Source: G965220305 sp965220305 (GTDB taxonomy: Bacteria > Chloroflexota > Dehalococcoidia > Lucifugimonadales > UBA3495). From it: a DNA stretch of 64,000 nucleotides. The stretch covers positions 2,418,001 to 2,482,000 of the forward strand of contig OZ244817.1 of NCBI GenBank assembly GCA_965220305.1. The letters are read 5' to 3'. Both the position numbers and the translations under genes were made by a program. Numbering within the stretch: the first letter of the stretch is position 1; every line of letters begins with the position of its first letter. Below the pieces are notes generated by a model. The model was not told the DNA's origin. It saw only the letters and a program-made list of their open reading frames with translations, and did no database searches. Positions 32,249 to 40,163 of this stretch are shown here, piece by piece.

Positions 32249-33994
32249 TCAGCCGAACTGCCGGTAGCGGTTGACGATGGGCAGGCGGCGGTCTTTGCCA
32301 AAGGCTCGGGGAGTTATCTTAACCCCGGGCGGGGCTTGCCGCCGCTTGTATTCGTTGCGGTCCACGAAGCTAATCACCTGGCGCACCCGCTGGGGGTCGT
32401 GTCCCATATCCACCATTTCCTGGTAGCTGAAGTCCTCCTCCACGTAGGCCCTAACGATGGTGTCCAGTACGTCGTAGGGGGGGAGGGTGTCCTGGTCCAG
32501 TTGGTCGGGCCGCAGCTCCGCGCTGGGCGGCTTTTCGAGGATGGCCCGGGGAATGACCGGGTGGGCCTGCCCGTGCTCGTTACGCCAGTGGCATAACTGG
32601 TAAACCAGGGTCTTGGGCACGTCCTTGATAGCTGCAAAGCCACCGGCCATATCCCCGTACAGGGTGGCGTAGCCCATTGCCATCTCGCTTTTGTTTCCCG
32701 TGGTCAGCACAATCCAGCCGAACTTGTTGGAGATGGTCATCAGCACGTTGCCCCGGATGCGGGCCTGCACGTTCTCCTCGGCCACGTTCTCCTCCGTTCC
32801 CTGGAAGTGGGCCGCCAGCATGTCGGTGAAGGCAATGTGGGCCGGCTCGATGGGCACCACCCAGATGTCGATGCCCAGCCCCTCGGCCAGCGCCTTGGAG
32901 TCGCTGACGCTGCCCTCCGAGGAATAGCGGGAGGGCATGGTGATGCCAACCACGTTCTCCTGGCCCAGGGCGTCCACCGCCACGGCGGCGGTGAGGGCGG
33001 AGTCGATACCCCCGGATAGCCCGATGACCGCCTTGGCGAACCCCGACTTGTGGACGTAGTCGCGGGTGCCCAGCACCAGGGCCCGGTAGACCTCTTCCAC
33101 GTATCCTAGGGTATCGGGCAGGGCCGTTGGGAGCAGGGCTGCCCGCTGGGTTGGCTCAAAGGCGGAGACCTGGACCTTTTTGGGGTGGCCGATTTCCCGC
33201 AGGATGGTGGGGTTTTCCTTGCGGGGGCGGGGGTCCCGCAAGCGGGACCGGAACACCGATTCGATGTCCAGGTCGGTGACCACCAGGGCTTCCTCAAAGG
33301 CCGGCCCCCGGGCGACCGGCTCTCCCGTGGCGTCGCACACCAGGCTGGAGCCGTCGAATATAAGCTCGTCCTGGCCGCCCACCAGGTTCAGGTAGGCGAC
33401 GATTAGCTCATTGTCCGCCGCCCGGGTGGCAATCATCTTTTCCCGGTAGGTCTGCTTGCCCGCATGGAAGGGGGAGCCGTTGATGTTGACGATGACCTCG
33501 GCCCCAGCCTCCCGCTGCACGGCGATGGGCCCCAGGGGGTACCAGATGTCCTCGCAGATGCTGACTCCCACCCCGGTGCCGTTGATGGTGTACACCGGGC
33601 ACACGTCGCCCCGGCGAAAGTAGCGGTCTTCGTCGAACACCCCGTAATTGGGCAGGTACATCTTGCGGTAGCTGTCGATGAGTTGGCCGTCGTAGCCCAC
33701 GGCGGCGGCGTTGGCGATGTCTGCGCCCCGGGCCACGTAGCCCACCACCACGGCGATGCCCCGGGAGGCGGCGATGATTCGCTGCATGGCCTCTTCGTTG
33801 GCCTGGAGGAAAGAGGTCTTGAACAGCAGGTCCTCGGGGGGATAGCCGGTGACAGCCAACTCCGGGAAGGCTACCAAGTCGGCCTGCAGGTCCCGGGCCC
33901 GCTCCAGGTACTCGATGATTTTGGCGGTGTTTCCTGGAATATCCCCGACGGTGGTGTTGATTTGGGCCAGGGCCAGCCGGAACTGTCTTACCAT
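32249..33994 (-). CDS. nadE: Glutamine-dependent NAD+ synthetase
   Basis: The 581-residue protein joins a nitrilase-type glutaminase domain (about 1-280) to an ammonia-dependent NAD synthetase domain (about 290-580). The glutaminase triad is E45 (AFPELAVTGYPPEDLL), K111 (SYRKMYLPNYGVFDEDRYF) and C147 (VSICEDIWYP). The synthetase has the PP-loop SGGIDS at 327-332, followed by TTGNKSEMAMGYATLYGDM. It converts nicotinate adenine dinucleotide to NAD+ using glutamine and ATP. ATG 33994 is the family start; the frame upstream to 34111 is noncoding. Length is normal for the fused bacterial form. Confidence 0.95.
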   Translation of the reverse strand: MVRQFRLALAQINTTVGDIPGNTAKIIEYLERARDLQADLVAFPELAVTGYPPEDLLFKTSFLQANEEAMQRIIAASRGIAVVVGYVARGADIANAAAVGYDGQLIDSYRKMYLPNYGVFDEDRYFRRGDVCPVYTINGTGVGVSICEDIWYPLGPIAVQREAGAEVIVNINGSPFHAGKQTYREKMIATRAADNELIVAYLNLVGGQDELIFDGSSLVCDATGEPVARGPAFEEALVVTDLDIESVFRSRLRDPRPRKENPTILREIGHPKKVQVSAFEPTQRAALLPTALPDTLGYVEEVYRALVLGTRDYVHKSGFAKAVIGLSGGIDSALTAAVAVDALGQENVVGITMPSRYSSEGSVSDSKALAEGLGIDIWVVPIEPAHIAFTDMLAAHFQGTEENVAEENVQARIRGNVLMTISNKFGWIVLTTGNKSEMAMGYATLYGDMAGGFAAIKDVPKTLVYQLCHWRNEHGQAHPVIPRAILEKPPSAELRPDQLDQDTLPPYDVLDTIVRAYVEEDFSYQEMVDMGHDPQRVRQVISFVDRNEYKRRQAPPGVKITPRAFGKDRRLPIVNRYRQFG

Positions 33995-34109
33995 AGTCAC
34001 CCCAACGGAGCAATTGGGCTGGGTCGCCGGTCCGCGGCCCGCCCCAGCCGATTCGTTCTTAATATTATCCCAGAGCCGACAAGTGCGGCCCATCCTCCGG
34101 GTGTTCGTC

Positions 34110-34245
34110 ATTCGTCATTCCAGCCCCGGCTTACGCCCCGGGGCGCCCTCCCGTCATTCCGGGGTAGGCCGGAATCCAGGGGTGGGGGGCCTGCGTGGGC
34201 CGGGGACTCAGGCCCTTGGACAAGCTCAGGACGAGCGGTGGGTGA
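34110..34245. repeat. Intergenic repeat block upstream of the UspA gene
   Basis: The block contains TCGTCATTCCAGCCCCGGCTTACGCC, a second CGTCATTCCGGGG...CCGGAATCCAGG copy and a CTTGGACAAGCTCAGGACGAGCGG element. All have relatives elsewhere in the window. The region 33995-34378 otherwise holds only the promoter at 34299. Confidence 0.75.
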
Positions 34246-34298
34246 GGGCGGCGTGGCAACGGTATAAATCGAGAGACCCTGGGCGTAGCGGCAGCCGG

Positions 34299-34327
34299 TT
34301 GACACCGCCGGGGCGGGCTAATATGCT
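34299..34327 (+). promoter_or_regulatory. Sigma-70-like promoter for the UspA gene
   Basis: A consensus TTGACA (34299-34304), a 17-base spacer and TATGCT (34322-34327) give a predicted start about 45 bases before the ATG. This is one of the best promoter matches in the window. Confidence 0.75.
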
Positions 34328-34378
34328 AGCAGCGGCCAATTGACCTGCGCCGGACGCTGTTCTGGTTCGTGAAATGAT

Positions 34379-34843
34379 ATGTACTCGCAGATTCTAGTGC
34401 CCCTGGACGGCTCGGAGGCCTCCGAGCGCGCAGTACCCCACGGCCAGAGCCTGGCCCAGTCCTTTAGCGCCACGGTGCACCTGCTTAACGTAATTACCCG
34501 CCCCGAAGAGCTTGGCGTGACCTACGCCGGGGACAACTTGGATCTGTTGGAGCACGCCAGGGACTTGACCGAAGAGGTCCAGAAGGCCCGACTGGCCCAG
34601 TCGGAACAGTACCTGGCCCAGGTAGCCTCCCCTCTGCGGAGTGCGGGCCTATCGGTGGAGACAGCCGTGTTGGAAGGCGGCGCGCCGGAAAATATCGCCC
34701 AATACGCCCGGGATAAGAATATCGACCTCATCGTAATGAGCACCAGGGGACGGGGCGGAGTTGGGCGTCTCCTGTTGGGCAGCGTTACCGACCGGGTGAT
34801 CCGCTCCATTCGCCTGCCCGTTCTGGCCGTTCCTCCAGAATAA
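34379..34843 (+). CDS. Universal stress protein, UspA family
   Basis: The 154-residue single-domain protein begins MYSQILVPLDGSEASERAV and ends with the ATP-binding signature STRGRGGVGRLLLGSVTDRV, then LPVLAVPP. The G-2x-G-9x-G(S/T) loop is intact, so it belongs to the ATP-binding type. It is likely a stress-response regulator in the cytosol. It has a consensus promoter about 50 bases upstream and looks monocistronic, with the MFS gene 85 bases downstream. Confidence 0.93.
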   Translation: MYSQILVPLDGSEASERAVPHGQSLAQSFSATVHLLNVITRPEELGVTYAGDNLDLLEHARDLTEEVQKARLAQSEQYLAQVASPLRSAGLSVETAVLEGGAPENIAQYARDKNIDLIVMSTRGRGGVGRLLLGSVTDRVIRSIRLPVLAVPPE

Positions 34844-34927
34844 GGGTGGCCCCGGCCCCACGACTACGCTGATGTGAGATGACCCCACGCCGAAGCCGGT
34901 CGGGGTATTCCGGGAGCATGTGCCTGG

Positions 34928-36247
34928 GTGATAGGTCTTGGCTGGAGAGCGCGGTTGGCCCGGCTCCTGCCCTTTTATTACGGGTGGGTAGTCCTTGCCC
35001 TGTCCGCCAGCGCCTCCTACACCGCCCGGCCCCTGATGTCCGTCGCCACCCTCTCGGTTTTCGTGGTGCCCATGACGGAGCAGTTCGGTTGGTCCCGGGG
35101 GATGTTCTCCGGAGTGGTCAGCCTGGGCGGGCTGTGCGCCATAGCCATCTCGCCCCTGGTGGGCCGGTTCATCGACCGCTACGGCTCGGGCATCATGATA
35201 GCCGCCACCTCGGCGGTGGCCGGAGTTTGCGCCGTGGGGTTGGCCGTGGTCAGCCAGTCCTGGGCCTTCTACGCCCTGTATGTGCCGGGGCGCGCCTTCT
35301 TCGCCGCCCCCCTGGAACTGGGCACCTCCACCGCCGTCAACAACTGGTTCATTCGCCGCCGACCCCTATCCAACGCCCTGCTGAGCATCAGCCAGGGTAC
35401 CGGCCTGGCGATGATGCCCCTGGCGGCCCAGTTCATAATCATCGCCTGGGGTTGGCGCGCCGCCTGGGCTTCTCTGGGGGTCTACACCCTGGCGGTGGGG
35501 GTGCTGCCTCCCCTGCTGCTGATGGCCCGCCGCCCGGAGGACATGGGCCTGGAGGTGGACCCGGTCTCGGGTAGAGAAGCCGACGCGCCGGGGGCCGATG
35601 CCAGGGTATCGGGGAATCCCCGACCAGTCTCCGCCGCCACGGAGGTCAACTTCACCGTGCGACAGGCCCTGGGCACTCGGGCCTTCTGGTTGTTGTCCGC
35701 CTTCTCCGCCGCCGGGTTCATGGTCCAGGCCGGAGTTTCATTGCACCAGGTGCCCCACTTCATCCTGCAGGGGGTTCCCGGGCACCAGGCCGCCCTTACC
35801 GCCAGTACCTTCGCCCTGTCCCAGGTGCTGGGGGGGCTGCTGTGGTCCAGCCTGGCCTACTGGGTGCCGGTGCGTTTCATGCTGGCCCTGTCCGGCCTGG
35901 CGGTGTCACTGGGAGCCCTGGGGACGGGCCTCAGCAGCACCCTGTGGGGTGGCATTCCGGCGGCGGCCGCCCTGGGCGTCGGGGTTGGGGGCCTGCACCT
36001 GCTGTTGCGGTTGGCCTGGGCCGATTACTACGGCAGGTCCTACCTGGGCAGCATCCGGGGGTTGACCCTGCCGGTGCAGATTGGCGGGCAGGCAATGGGC
36101 CCCATCATCGCCGGGTTTTCCTACGACGCGACCAACAGCTACTGGACTCCCTTCCTATTCTTCTCGGTGGCCGTGGCCCTGGGGGCGCTGCTGGTAACCT
36201 GCGCCACGCCGCCTTCGCGACGGCAGCGGGAGAGAGCGGCAGCGTAG
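34928..36247 (+). CDS. Major facilitator superfamily transporter
   Basis: The 439-residue protein has about twelve transmembrane segments with the family loop motif after TM2 (SPLVGRFIDRYGSGIMIAATSA) and a central acidic loop (about 205-240). The N-terminal half resembles the monocarboxylate / oxalate-formate antiporter type (GWSRGMFSGVVSLGG). It probably exports or imports an organic acid. The start is given as GTG 34928; the region just upstream has GGGAG but at long spacing, so the start is uncertain. It ends 28 bases from the convergent methyltransferase gene. Confidence 0.85.
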   Translation: MIGLGWRARLARLLPFYYGWVVLALSASASYTARPLMSVATLSVFVVPMTEQFGWSRGMFSGVVSLGGLCAIAISPLVGRFIDRYGSGIMIAATSAVAGVCAVGLAVVSQSWAFYALYVPGRAFFAAPLELGTSTAVNNWFIRRRPLSNALLSISQGTGLAMMPLAAQFIIIAWGWRAAWASLGVYTLAVGVLPPLLLMARRPEDMGLEVDPVSGREADAPGADARVSGNPRPVSAATEVNFTVRQALGTRAFWLLSAFSAAGFMVQAGVSLHQVPHFILQGVPGHQAALTASTFALSQVLGGLLWSSLAYWVPVRFMLALSGLAVSLGALGTGLSSTLWGGIPAAAALGVGVGGLHLLLRLAWADYYGRSYLGSIRGLTLPVQIGGQAMGPIIAGFSYDATNSYWTPFLFFSVAVALGALLVTCATPPSRRQRERAAA

Positions 36248-36274
36248 GCGTTGCCCGATGGCTGGGCGCGTCCG

Positions 36275-36913
36275 TCAATCGGTGGAGTCTTGCTTCTTCA
36301 GGCTGGCCACGACAAAGAGGGGGTCCCCCGCCGGGGTTTGCGGATTTGCTAGGCCGCCCCGAATGTCCTCGAAGTTGCCGGCGTGCTCCATGTAGGACTG
36401 GACCAGTTCAATGCGGGCCCGGTCGCTGCTGGCGCGCCAGATGCGCACCGCCTTGGTGGGAAACATGCGGTTGGAAAAGGTGACGATGAAGACGCCCCCC
36501 GGCTTGAGAATGCGGTTGACGTGGCGGAAGGTCTCGATAGGTTGGGTGAGGTACTGCACCGAAACGGTTATGACCACGGCGTCGAAGGTGTCGTCATCGA
36601 AGGGAAGGTAGGGGTTTCGGTTGACGTTGTGGATGACGTAATCGTCCAGGTCCGGGTTTTCCCGCATCTCCACGGCGTTCATACCCAGGCCCACCAACCG
36701 CTGCTTGGGGTGGCCCTCGGGCCAGTGGGACCGCCAGCTACTCATCAGGTCCAGCACCACCGAGTCCGGGGGTATCATCCCCTGGAATAGGTACGACACC
36801 GTGGCGATGGCCCCCTCGTCGATGTGCACCACCAGCCGGGGCTGGACGTAAAATTGGCGGTCGTCGCTATCATCTTCACGCTCGAAGTATTCGGGAGGGA
36901 ATTGCGTCTCCGT
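36275..36913 (-). CDS. Class I methyltransferase with apparent ACG start codon
   Basis: The 212-residue protein has DSVVLDLMSSWRSHWPEGH, VVGLGMNAVEM-like VGLGMNAVEMRENPDL, DAVVITVSVQYLTQPIETF and LKPGGVFIVTFSNRMFPTKAV, a known type-11 methyltransferase group. A GTG at 36832 would begin the protein at VHIDEGAI, but the frame is open upstream and reads ETQFPPEYFEREDDSDDRQF, which looks like the conserved N terminus of the same group. No ATG, GTG or TTG precedes it. An AAGGAGG box at 36921-36927 is seven bases from an ACG at 36911-36913, so ACG is the best start. It could instead be a mutated ATG or a sequence error. Substrate unknown. Confidence 0.8.
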   Translation of the reverse strand, partial: TETQFPPEYFEREDDSDDRQFYVQPRLVVHIDEGAIATVSYLFQGMIPPDSVVLDLMSSWRSHWPEGHPKQRLVGLGMNAVEMRENPDLDDYVIHNVNRNPYLPFDDDTFDAVVITVSVQYLTQPIETFRHVNRILKPGGVFIVTFSNRMFPTKAVRIWRASSDRARIELVQSYMEHAGNFEDIRGGLANPQTPAGDPLFVVASLKKQDSTD

Positions 36914-36959
36914 GGCGGGGCCTCCTTGGGAGGCCGGGATGCGCCCCGGCCTGATTGCC

Positions 36960-37217
36960 TTACCGACCCTGGATTATCTGTGTTATCAGCAGCCCAACAA
37001 GGGTAGCGATTATGCCGCCGCCGATGCCCAGGGTTGCCAGAAACAGGCGGTCGATCCGGCGGTTGACTTCCGACAGCCCGGAGTCCAATCGGCGGTTGAC
37101 TTCCGCCAACCCGGAATCCATCCGGCGGTTGAGTTCATGTATGGACATCGACAGTTCGGTTATCCGGCCTTCCGTGTAGCCCAGCGTCCGGTCCGGTTCC
37201 TGCGGTTCTGCTGCCAT
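36960..37217 (-). CDS. Small coiled-coil / transmembrane protein (XhlA-like topology)
   Basis: The 85-residue protein has an 11-residue repeat (MDSGLAEVNRR / LDSGLSEVNRR / IDRLF) forming a charged coiled coil at about 30-60. It ends with one hydrophobic helix (LATLGIGGGIIATLVGLLIT). At DNA level this is a 33-base tandem repeat near 37061-37130. The topology resembles XhlA-type or other membrane-tethered coiled-coil proteins. ATG 37217 is preferred to GTG 37226. It lies between the methyltransferase and the CMD gene. No named family is certain. Confidence 0.65.
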   Translation of the reverse strand: MAAEPQEPDRTLGYTEGRITELSMSIHELNRRMDSGLAEVNRRLDSGLSEVNRRIDRLFLATLGIGGGIIATLVGLLITQIIQGR

Positions 37218-37299
37218 ATCAATCACACCAAGGCGCCAGTGTGCCGGTCATCCTACCAGTCTCGGGCCGCTGGCTCCATTGTAACACGGCCCGGCCCGT

Positions 37300-37336
37300 T
37301 GGATATTTGTCCAATGACTAGCAAAGGGGATACAAT
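37300..37336 (+). promoter_or_regulatory. Promoter for the CMD-family gene with overlapping palindrome
   Basis: TTGTCC (37307-37312) and TACAAT (37331-37336) are separated by 18 bases. A palindrome TTGGA-TATTTG-TCCAA (37300-37315) overlaps the -35 element, so a repressor could bind there. This is from pattern only. Confidence 0.5.
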
Positions 37337-37412
37337 CGGGGCCGGCGCTCCCCCAGCCAGTTGGGGTCCGACGCCGTGTTGAATCATCCCAAGAATACGA
37401 AGGAGTGACGAT

Positions 37413-37796
37413 ATGTCCACTGAAGAGGAGGCCCGCGCCTTTTTGCAGGAGACTGCCCAAAGCCGGGGGTACACCCTGGAAATGCACCGGATAATGGCCC
37501 TGGCCGACTTGGAATGGGCCCGGAAGTACGGCGATTTCATAGATGCCACCTACACCGGGCAGCGGACGTTGGACCGCAAGACCAAGGAGTTGCTGCAAAT
37601 TGCGGTAGAGGCGGCCCTGCGCGCCGACGTGGAGCAGATTCAGGCCCACGTGCGGGTAGCCCTGCAGGAGGGAGCTACTCCCCAGGAGATTTTGGAGGCG
37701 TTGCAGTCGGTGATCATGCCCATGGGGGCCCTGGCCTTTCGGCGGGGCTTGCAGGCCTGGGCTGCGGAAACGGGGTTTCAACCGTTGGAGGAGTAA
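37413..37796 (+). CDS. Carboxymuconolactone-decarboxylase-family protein without the Cys pair
   Basis: The 127-residue helical protein has the CMD fold: TYTGQRTLDRKTKELLQIAV, then AHVRVALQEGATPQEILEAL and the end VIMPMGALAFRRGLQAW. In peroxidase-type members (AhpD) a CxxC pair lies in the middle helix. Here that stretch is EAALRADVEQIQAHV with no Cys, so thiol peroxidase activity is unlikely. ATG 37413 follows AAGGAG and has a promoter with a palindromic overlap upstream. Decarboxylase or another role is possible. Confidence 0.8.
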   Translation: MSTEEEARAFLQETAQSRGYTLEMHRIMALADLEWARKYGDFIDATYTGQRTLDRKTKELLQIAVEAALRADVEQIQAHVRVALQEGATPQEILEALQSVIMPMGALAFRRGLQAWAAETGFQPLEE

Positions 37797-37850
37797 GGCC
37801 CGGGTTTGGCCGCACTCCCGGATTGGTCCCCGTCACTCCCGCCTTTCACC

Positions 37851-38040
37851 CGTCATTCCCGCGAAAGCGGGAATCCAGAAGGTGCATGGGGCCGCCCATC
37901 GATGCGACTGGACCTCACCCCCATCCCAACCTTCCCCCGTCGAAGGGGAAGGGGTTTGTCCTATGCGCCTAAAGGAGTCTGTCATTCCGGCGGAGGCTGA
38001 AATCCAGGGTGATGGTTCGACAGGCTCACTATGAGCGGAC
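37851..38040. repeat. Intergenic repeat block between CMD and FAH genes
   Basis: CGTCATTCCCGCGAAAGCGG-GAATCCAG at 37851-37878 is a perfect member of the main palindrome family. CCTTCCCCCGTCGAAGGGGAAGG near 37930 and GTCATTCCGGCGGAGGCTG with GGTTCGACAGGCTCACTATGAG at 37979-38036 follow. This fills the 256-base gap. Confidence 0.75.
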
Positions 38041-38052
38041 GAAAACGCTCCC

Positions 38053-38835
38053 TCAGCGTTCCCACTGCACCGGGTTACGCAGCACACCGATGTCGTTGAT
38101 TTCAATCTCGCAAACGTCGCCGTCCTTCATGTTCTCCGGCTCGCCGTCGGTGCCCATCCACAGGATGTCGCTGGGGTAGAGGGTCATGTACCGGCTTATC
38201 CGGCTGATGTAGTGGCGAATGCTGAAGATGGCGTCCTTAACGTCGTACTCAACCACCACCCGTCCGTTGAGGCGGACAGTGCAATGGAGAGTGTCCGGGT
38301 CCAGGCCGGTGACGATCCAGGGGCCCATGGGGTTGAAGGTATCGGCGTTCTTGGCCCGCCAGTTGGTGCGGTCGCCCCGCTGCCAGGTGCGCTCGCTGAC
38401 GTCGTTGCCGATGGTGTAGCCGAAGACGTAGTCCAGGGCCTCGGACTCGGGGATGTTCTTGCCCTGCTTGCCGATGACCACCGCCAATTCGCCCTCGTAC
38501 TGCACCAGTTCCGTGGCGTCCTTGGGCACAATGATGGGCGACTCGTGGGGGGTGAGGGCGGTGATTCCCCGGTAATTGACATCGGCGTGGGGCGGGAAAT
38601 GGGGTTCCTCCCCCCGGGTGGCGGCCATCTTGGTTATGTGGTCCCGGTAATTGATGCCGGCGGCGTAAAAGGTCTTGGGGATTAACGGGACATCCAGCTT
38701 GACCGAGCTGAGGGCGTGGGTGTTGGTGGTCCGAGTGTAACCCTCGAAGGGATTGCCCAGGACTTCAACGACGTTGTCTCCCTCGATGACGCCGTAGGAA
38801 ATCCGGTCTCCCGATTGGAACCTGCACCATATCAT
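38053..38835 (-). CDS. Fumarylacetoacetate-hydrolase family protein, copy A
   Basis: The 260-residue FAH-fold protein shows IPKTFYAAGINYRDHITKMA, the metal-binding ELVQYEGELAVVIGK and VFGYTIGNDVSERTWQRGD, and the C-terminal WMGTDGEPENMKDGDVCEIE. The family covers hydrolases, decarboxylases and isomerases of 2-oxo or acylpyruvate substrates in aromatic catabolism. Residues at the metal site (Glu, Glu, Asp) are present. The gene at 38946-39728 is a close paralogue. ATG 38835 follows GGAGCGAAGGCA. The substrate is unknown. Confidence 0.9.
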   Translation of the reverse strand: MIWCRFQSGDRISYGVIEGDNVVEVLGNPFEGYTRTTNTHALSSVKLDVPLIPKTFYAAGINYRDHITKMAATRGEEPHFPPHADVNYRGITALTPHESPIIVPKDATELVQYEGELAVVIGKQGKNIPESEALDYVFGYTIGNDVSERTWQRGDRTNWRAKNADTFNPMGPWIVTGLDPDTLHCTVRLNGRVVVEYDVKDAIFSIRHYISRISRYMTLYPSDILWMGTDGEPENMKDGDVCEIEINDIGVLRNPVQWER

Positions 38836-38873
38836 TGCCTTCGCTCCTTGGTTGTGCTTTGGGAGGTCTTGAC

Positions 38874-38912
38874 TCTCCCCCTTTAGGAAAGGGGGACTAA
38901 GGGGGATTTCCC
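38874..38912. repeat. CCCCCTTT/AAAGGGGG palindrome between the FAH copies
   Basis: CTCTCCCCCTTTAGGAAAGG followed by GGGACTAAGGGGGATTTCCCC is another member of the G/C-run hairpin family. It lies in the 110-base gap between the two FAH genes. Confidence 0.65.
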
Positions 38913-38945
38913 CATCACCGAGAGAATCCCGGCCCCCCGGCTAGA

Positions 38946-39728
38946 CTATTTTTCCCACTGCACCGGGTTGCGCAGCACGCCGATGTCGTTGATTTCAATC
39001 TCGCAAACGTCGCCGTCTTTCATGTTCTCCGGCTCGCCGTCGGTGCCCATCCAGAGCACGTCGCCCGGGTAGATGGTCAGGTACTGGCTCATCTTGCTGA
39101 TGTAGTGGCGCACGCTGAAGATGGCGTCCTTGACGTCGTACTCCCCTACTACCCGTTCATTGAGCCGGATGGTGCAGTGGAGGTCGTCGGGTTCCAGGCC
39201 GGTGACGATCCAGGGGCCCATAGGCTTGAAGGTGTCGGCGTTCTTGGCCCGCCAGAAGGTGCGGTCGCCCCGCTGCCAGGTGCGCTCGCTGACGTCGTTG
39301 CCGATGGTGTAGCCTAAGACACAGTCCAACGCCTCTTCTTCCGAGACGTTCCGGCACTGTTTGCCAAAGACCACCACCAATTCGCCCTCGTACTGCACCA
39401 GTTCCGTGGCGTCTTTGGGCACGATGATTGGCTTTTCGTGGGAGGTCAGGGCGTTGTTGGCCCGGTAGCCCACGTCGGCCTTCTCCGGAAATACCGGCGT
39501 CTCGCCCCGGCGTTCCGCCATCAGGGTTATGTGCTCCCGGTAGTTGATTCCGGCGGCGTAGAAGGTGGAAGGGATGACCGGGACTTCCAACTGCACCGCG
39601 CTCAAGGGTTGGGTGTTGGAGGTCTTGGTGTAACTCTCGAAGGGGCTGCCGGAGACTTCGGTGACGTTGTCTCCCTCAATAATGCCGTAGGATACCTGGT
39701 CTCCCGAGCGGAACCTGCACCACTTCAT
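38946..39728 (-). CDS. Fumarylacetoacetate-hydrolase family protein, copy B
   Basis: The 260-residue protein is the same length as copy A, and most residues agree through the core (for example GTDGEPENMKDGDVCEIEIN and QYEGELVVVFGKQ). Both have the metal-site residues. The N-terminal lid region differs more (VGYRANNALTSHEKPIIVP compared with VNYRGITALTPHESPIIVP), which may alter the substrate. ATG 39728 follows AAGGAGAG. The pair arose by tandem duplication after which the two diverged. Confidence 0.9.
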   Translation of the reverse strand: MKWCRFRSGDQVSYGIIEGDNVTEVSGSPFESYTKTSNTQPLSAVQLEVPVIPSTFYAAGINYREHITLMAERRGETPVFPEKADVGYRANNALTSHEKPIIVPKDATELVQYEGELVVVFGKQCRNVSEEEALDCVLGYTIGNDVSERTWQRGDRTFWRAKNADTFKPMGPWIVTGLEPDDLHCTIRLNERVVGEYDVKDAIFSVRHYISKMSQYLTIYPGDVLWMGTDGEPENMKDGDVCEIEINDIGVLRNPVQWEK

Positions 39729-39835
39729 GGCTATCTCTCCTTGGTATTTTCATTCGTAGTTGGGTGGTATCCCAATTCTTGCATCAAGGGCAGCTACGGT
39801 CAAGCTGCCCTGCCGGTGGCGCCCAGGAACACCTC

Positions 39836-40022
39836 CGTCATGCCCGCGTAGGCGGGAATCCAGGAATAGAGGGTGGGGAGACGACCAAGTTGAGAAGACC
39901 ATAACCAATACTTGGGGAACTCTCGTCAAGCACCGGCTGAGCTCGAACCGGGAAACTGCTACGGGAGCCGTAAGTTGATGCTTGAGCGGGACTCTGGATT
40001 CCCGCTTTCGCGGGAATGACGG
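39836..40022. repeat. Two opposite palindromic repeats in the FAH-SDR gap
   Basis: The 435-base gap 39729-40163 contains CGTCATGCCCGC...GCGGGAATCCAG (39836-39863) and, inverted, CTGGATTCCCGCTTTCGCGG...GACGGG (39993-40022). A GGGCAGCT/AGCTGCCC hairpin (39788-39810) lies near the first. No gene is visible in this stretch. Confidence 0.75.
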
Positions 40023-40163
40023 GGTACGGTAGTGAGAACGCTTATTGCCTTGCCTCACGCCCTGGATTGCTGCCCAATCTTCAACGGGGCAGACCCTGGG
40101 CCGGAGCGACGGTTGGCGCGGATGATAAAATTGACCCAGCAAATCTACTCATAGGGAGGACAC

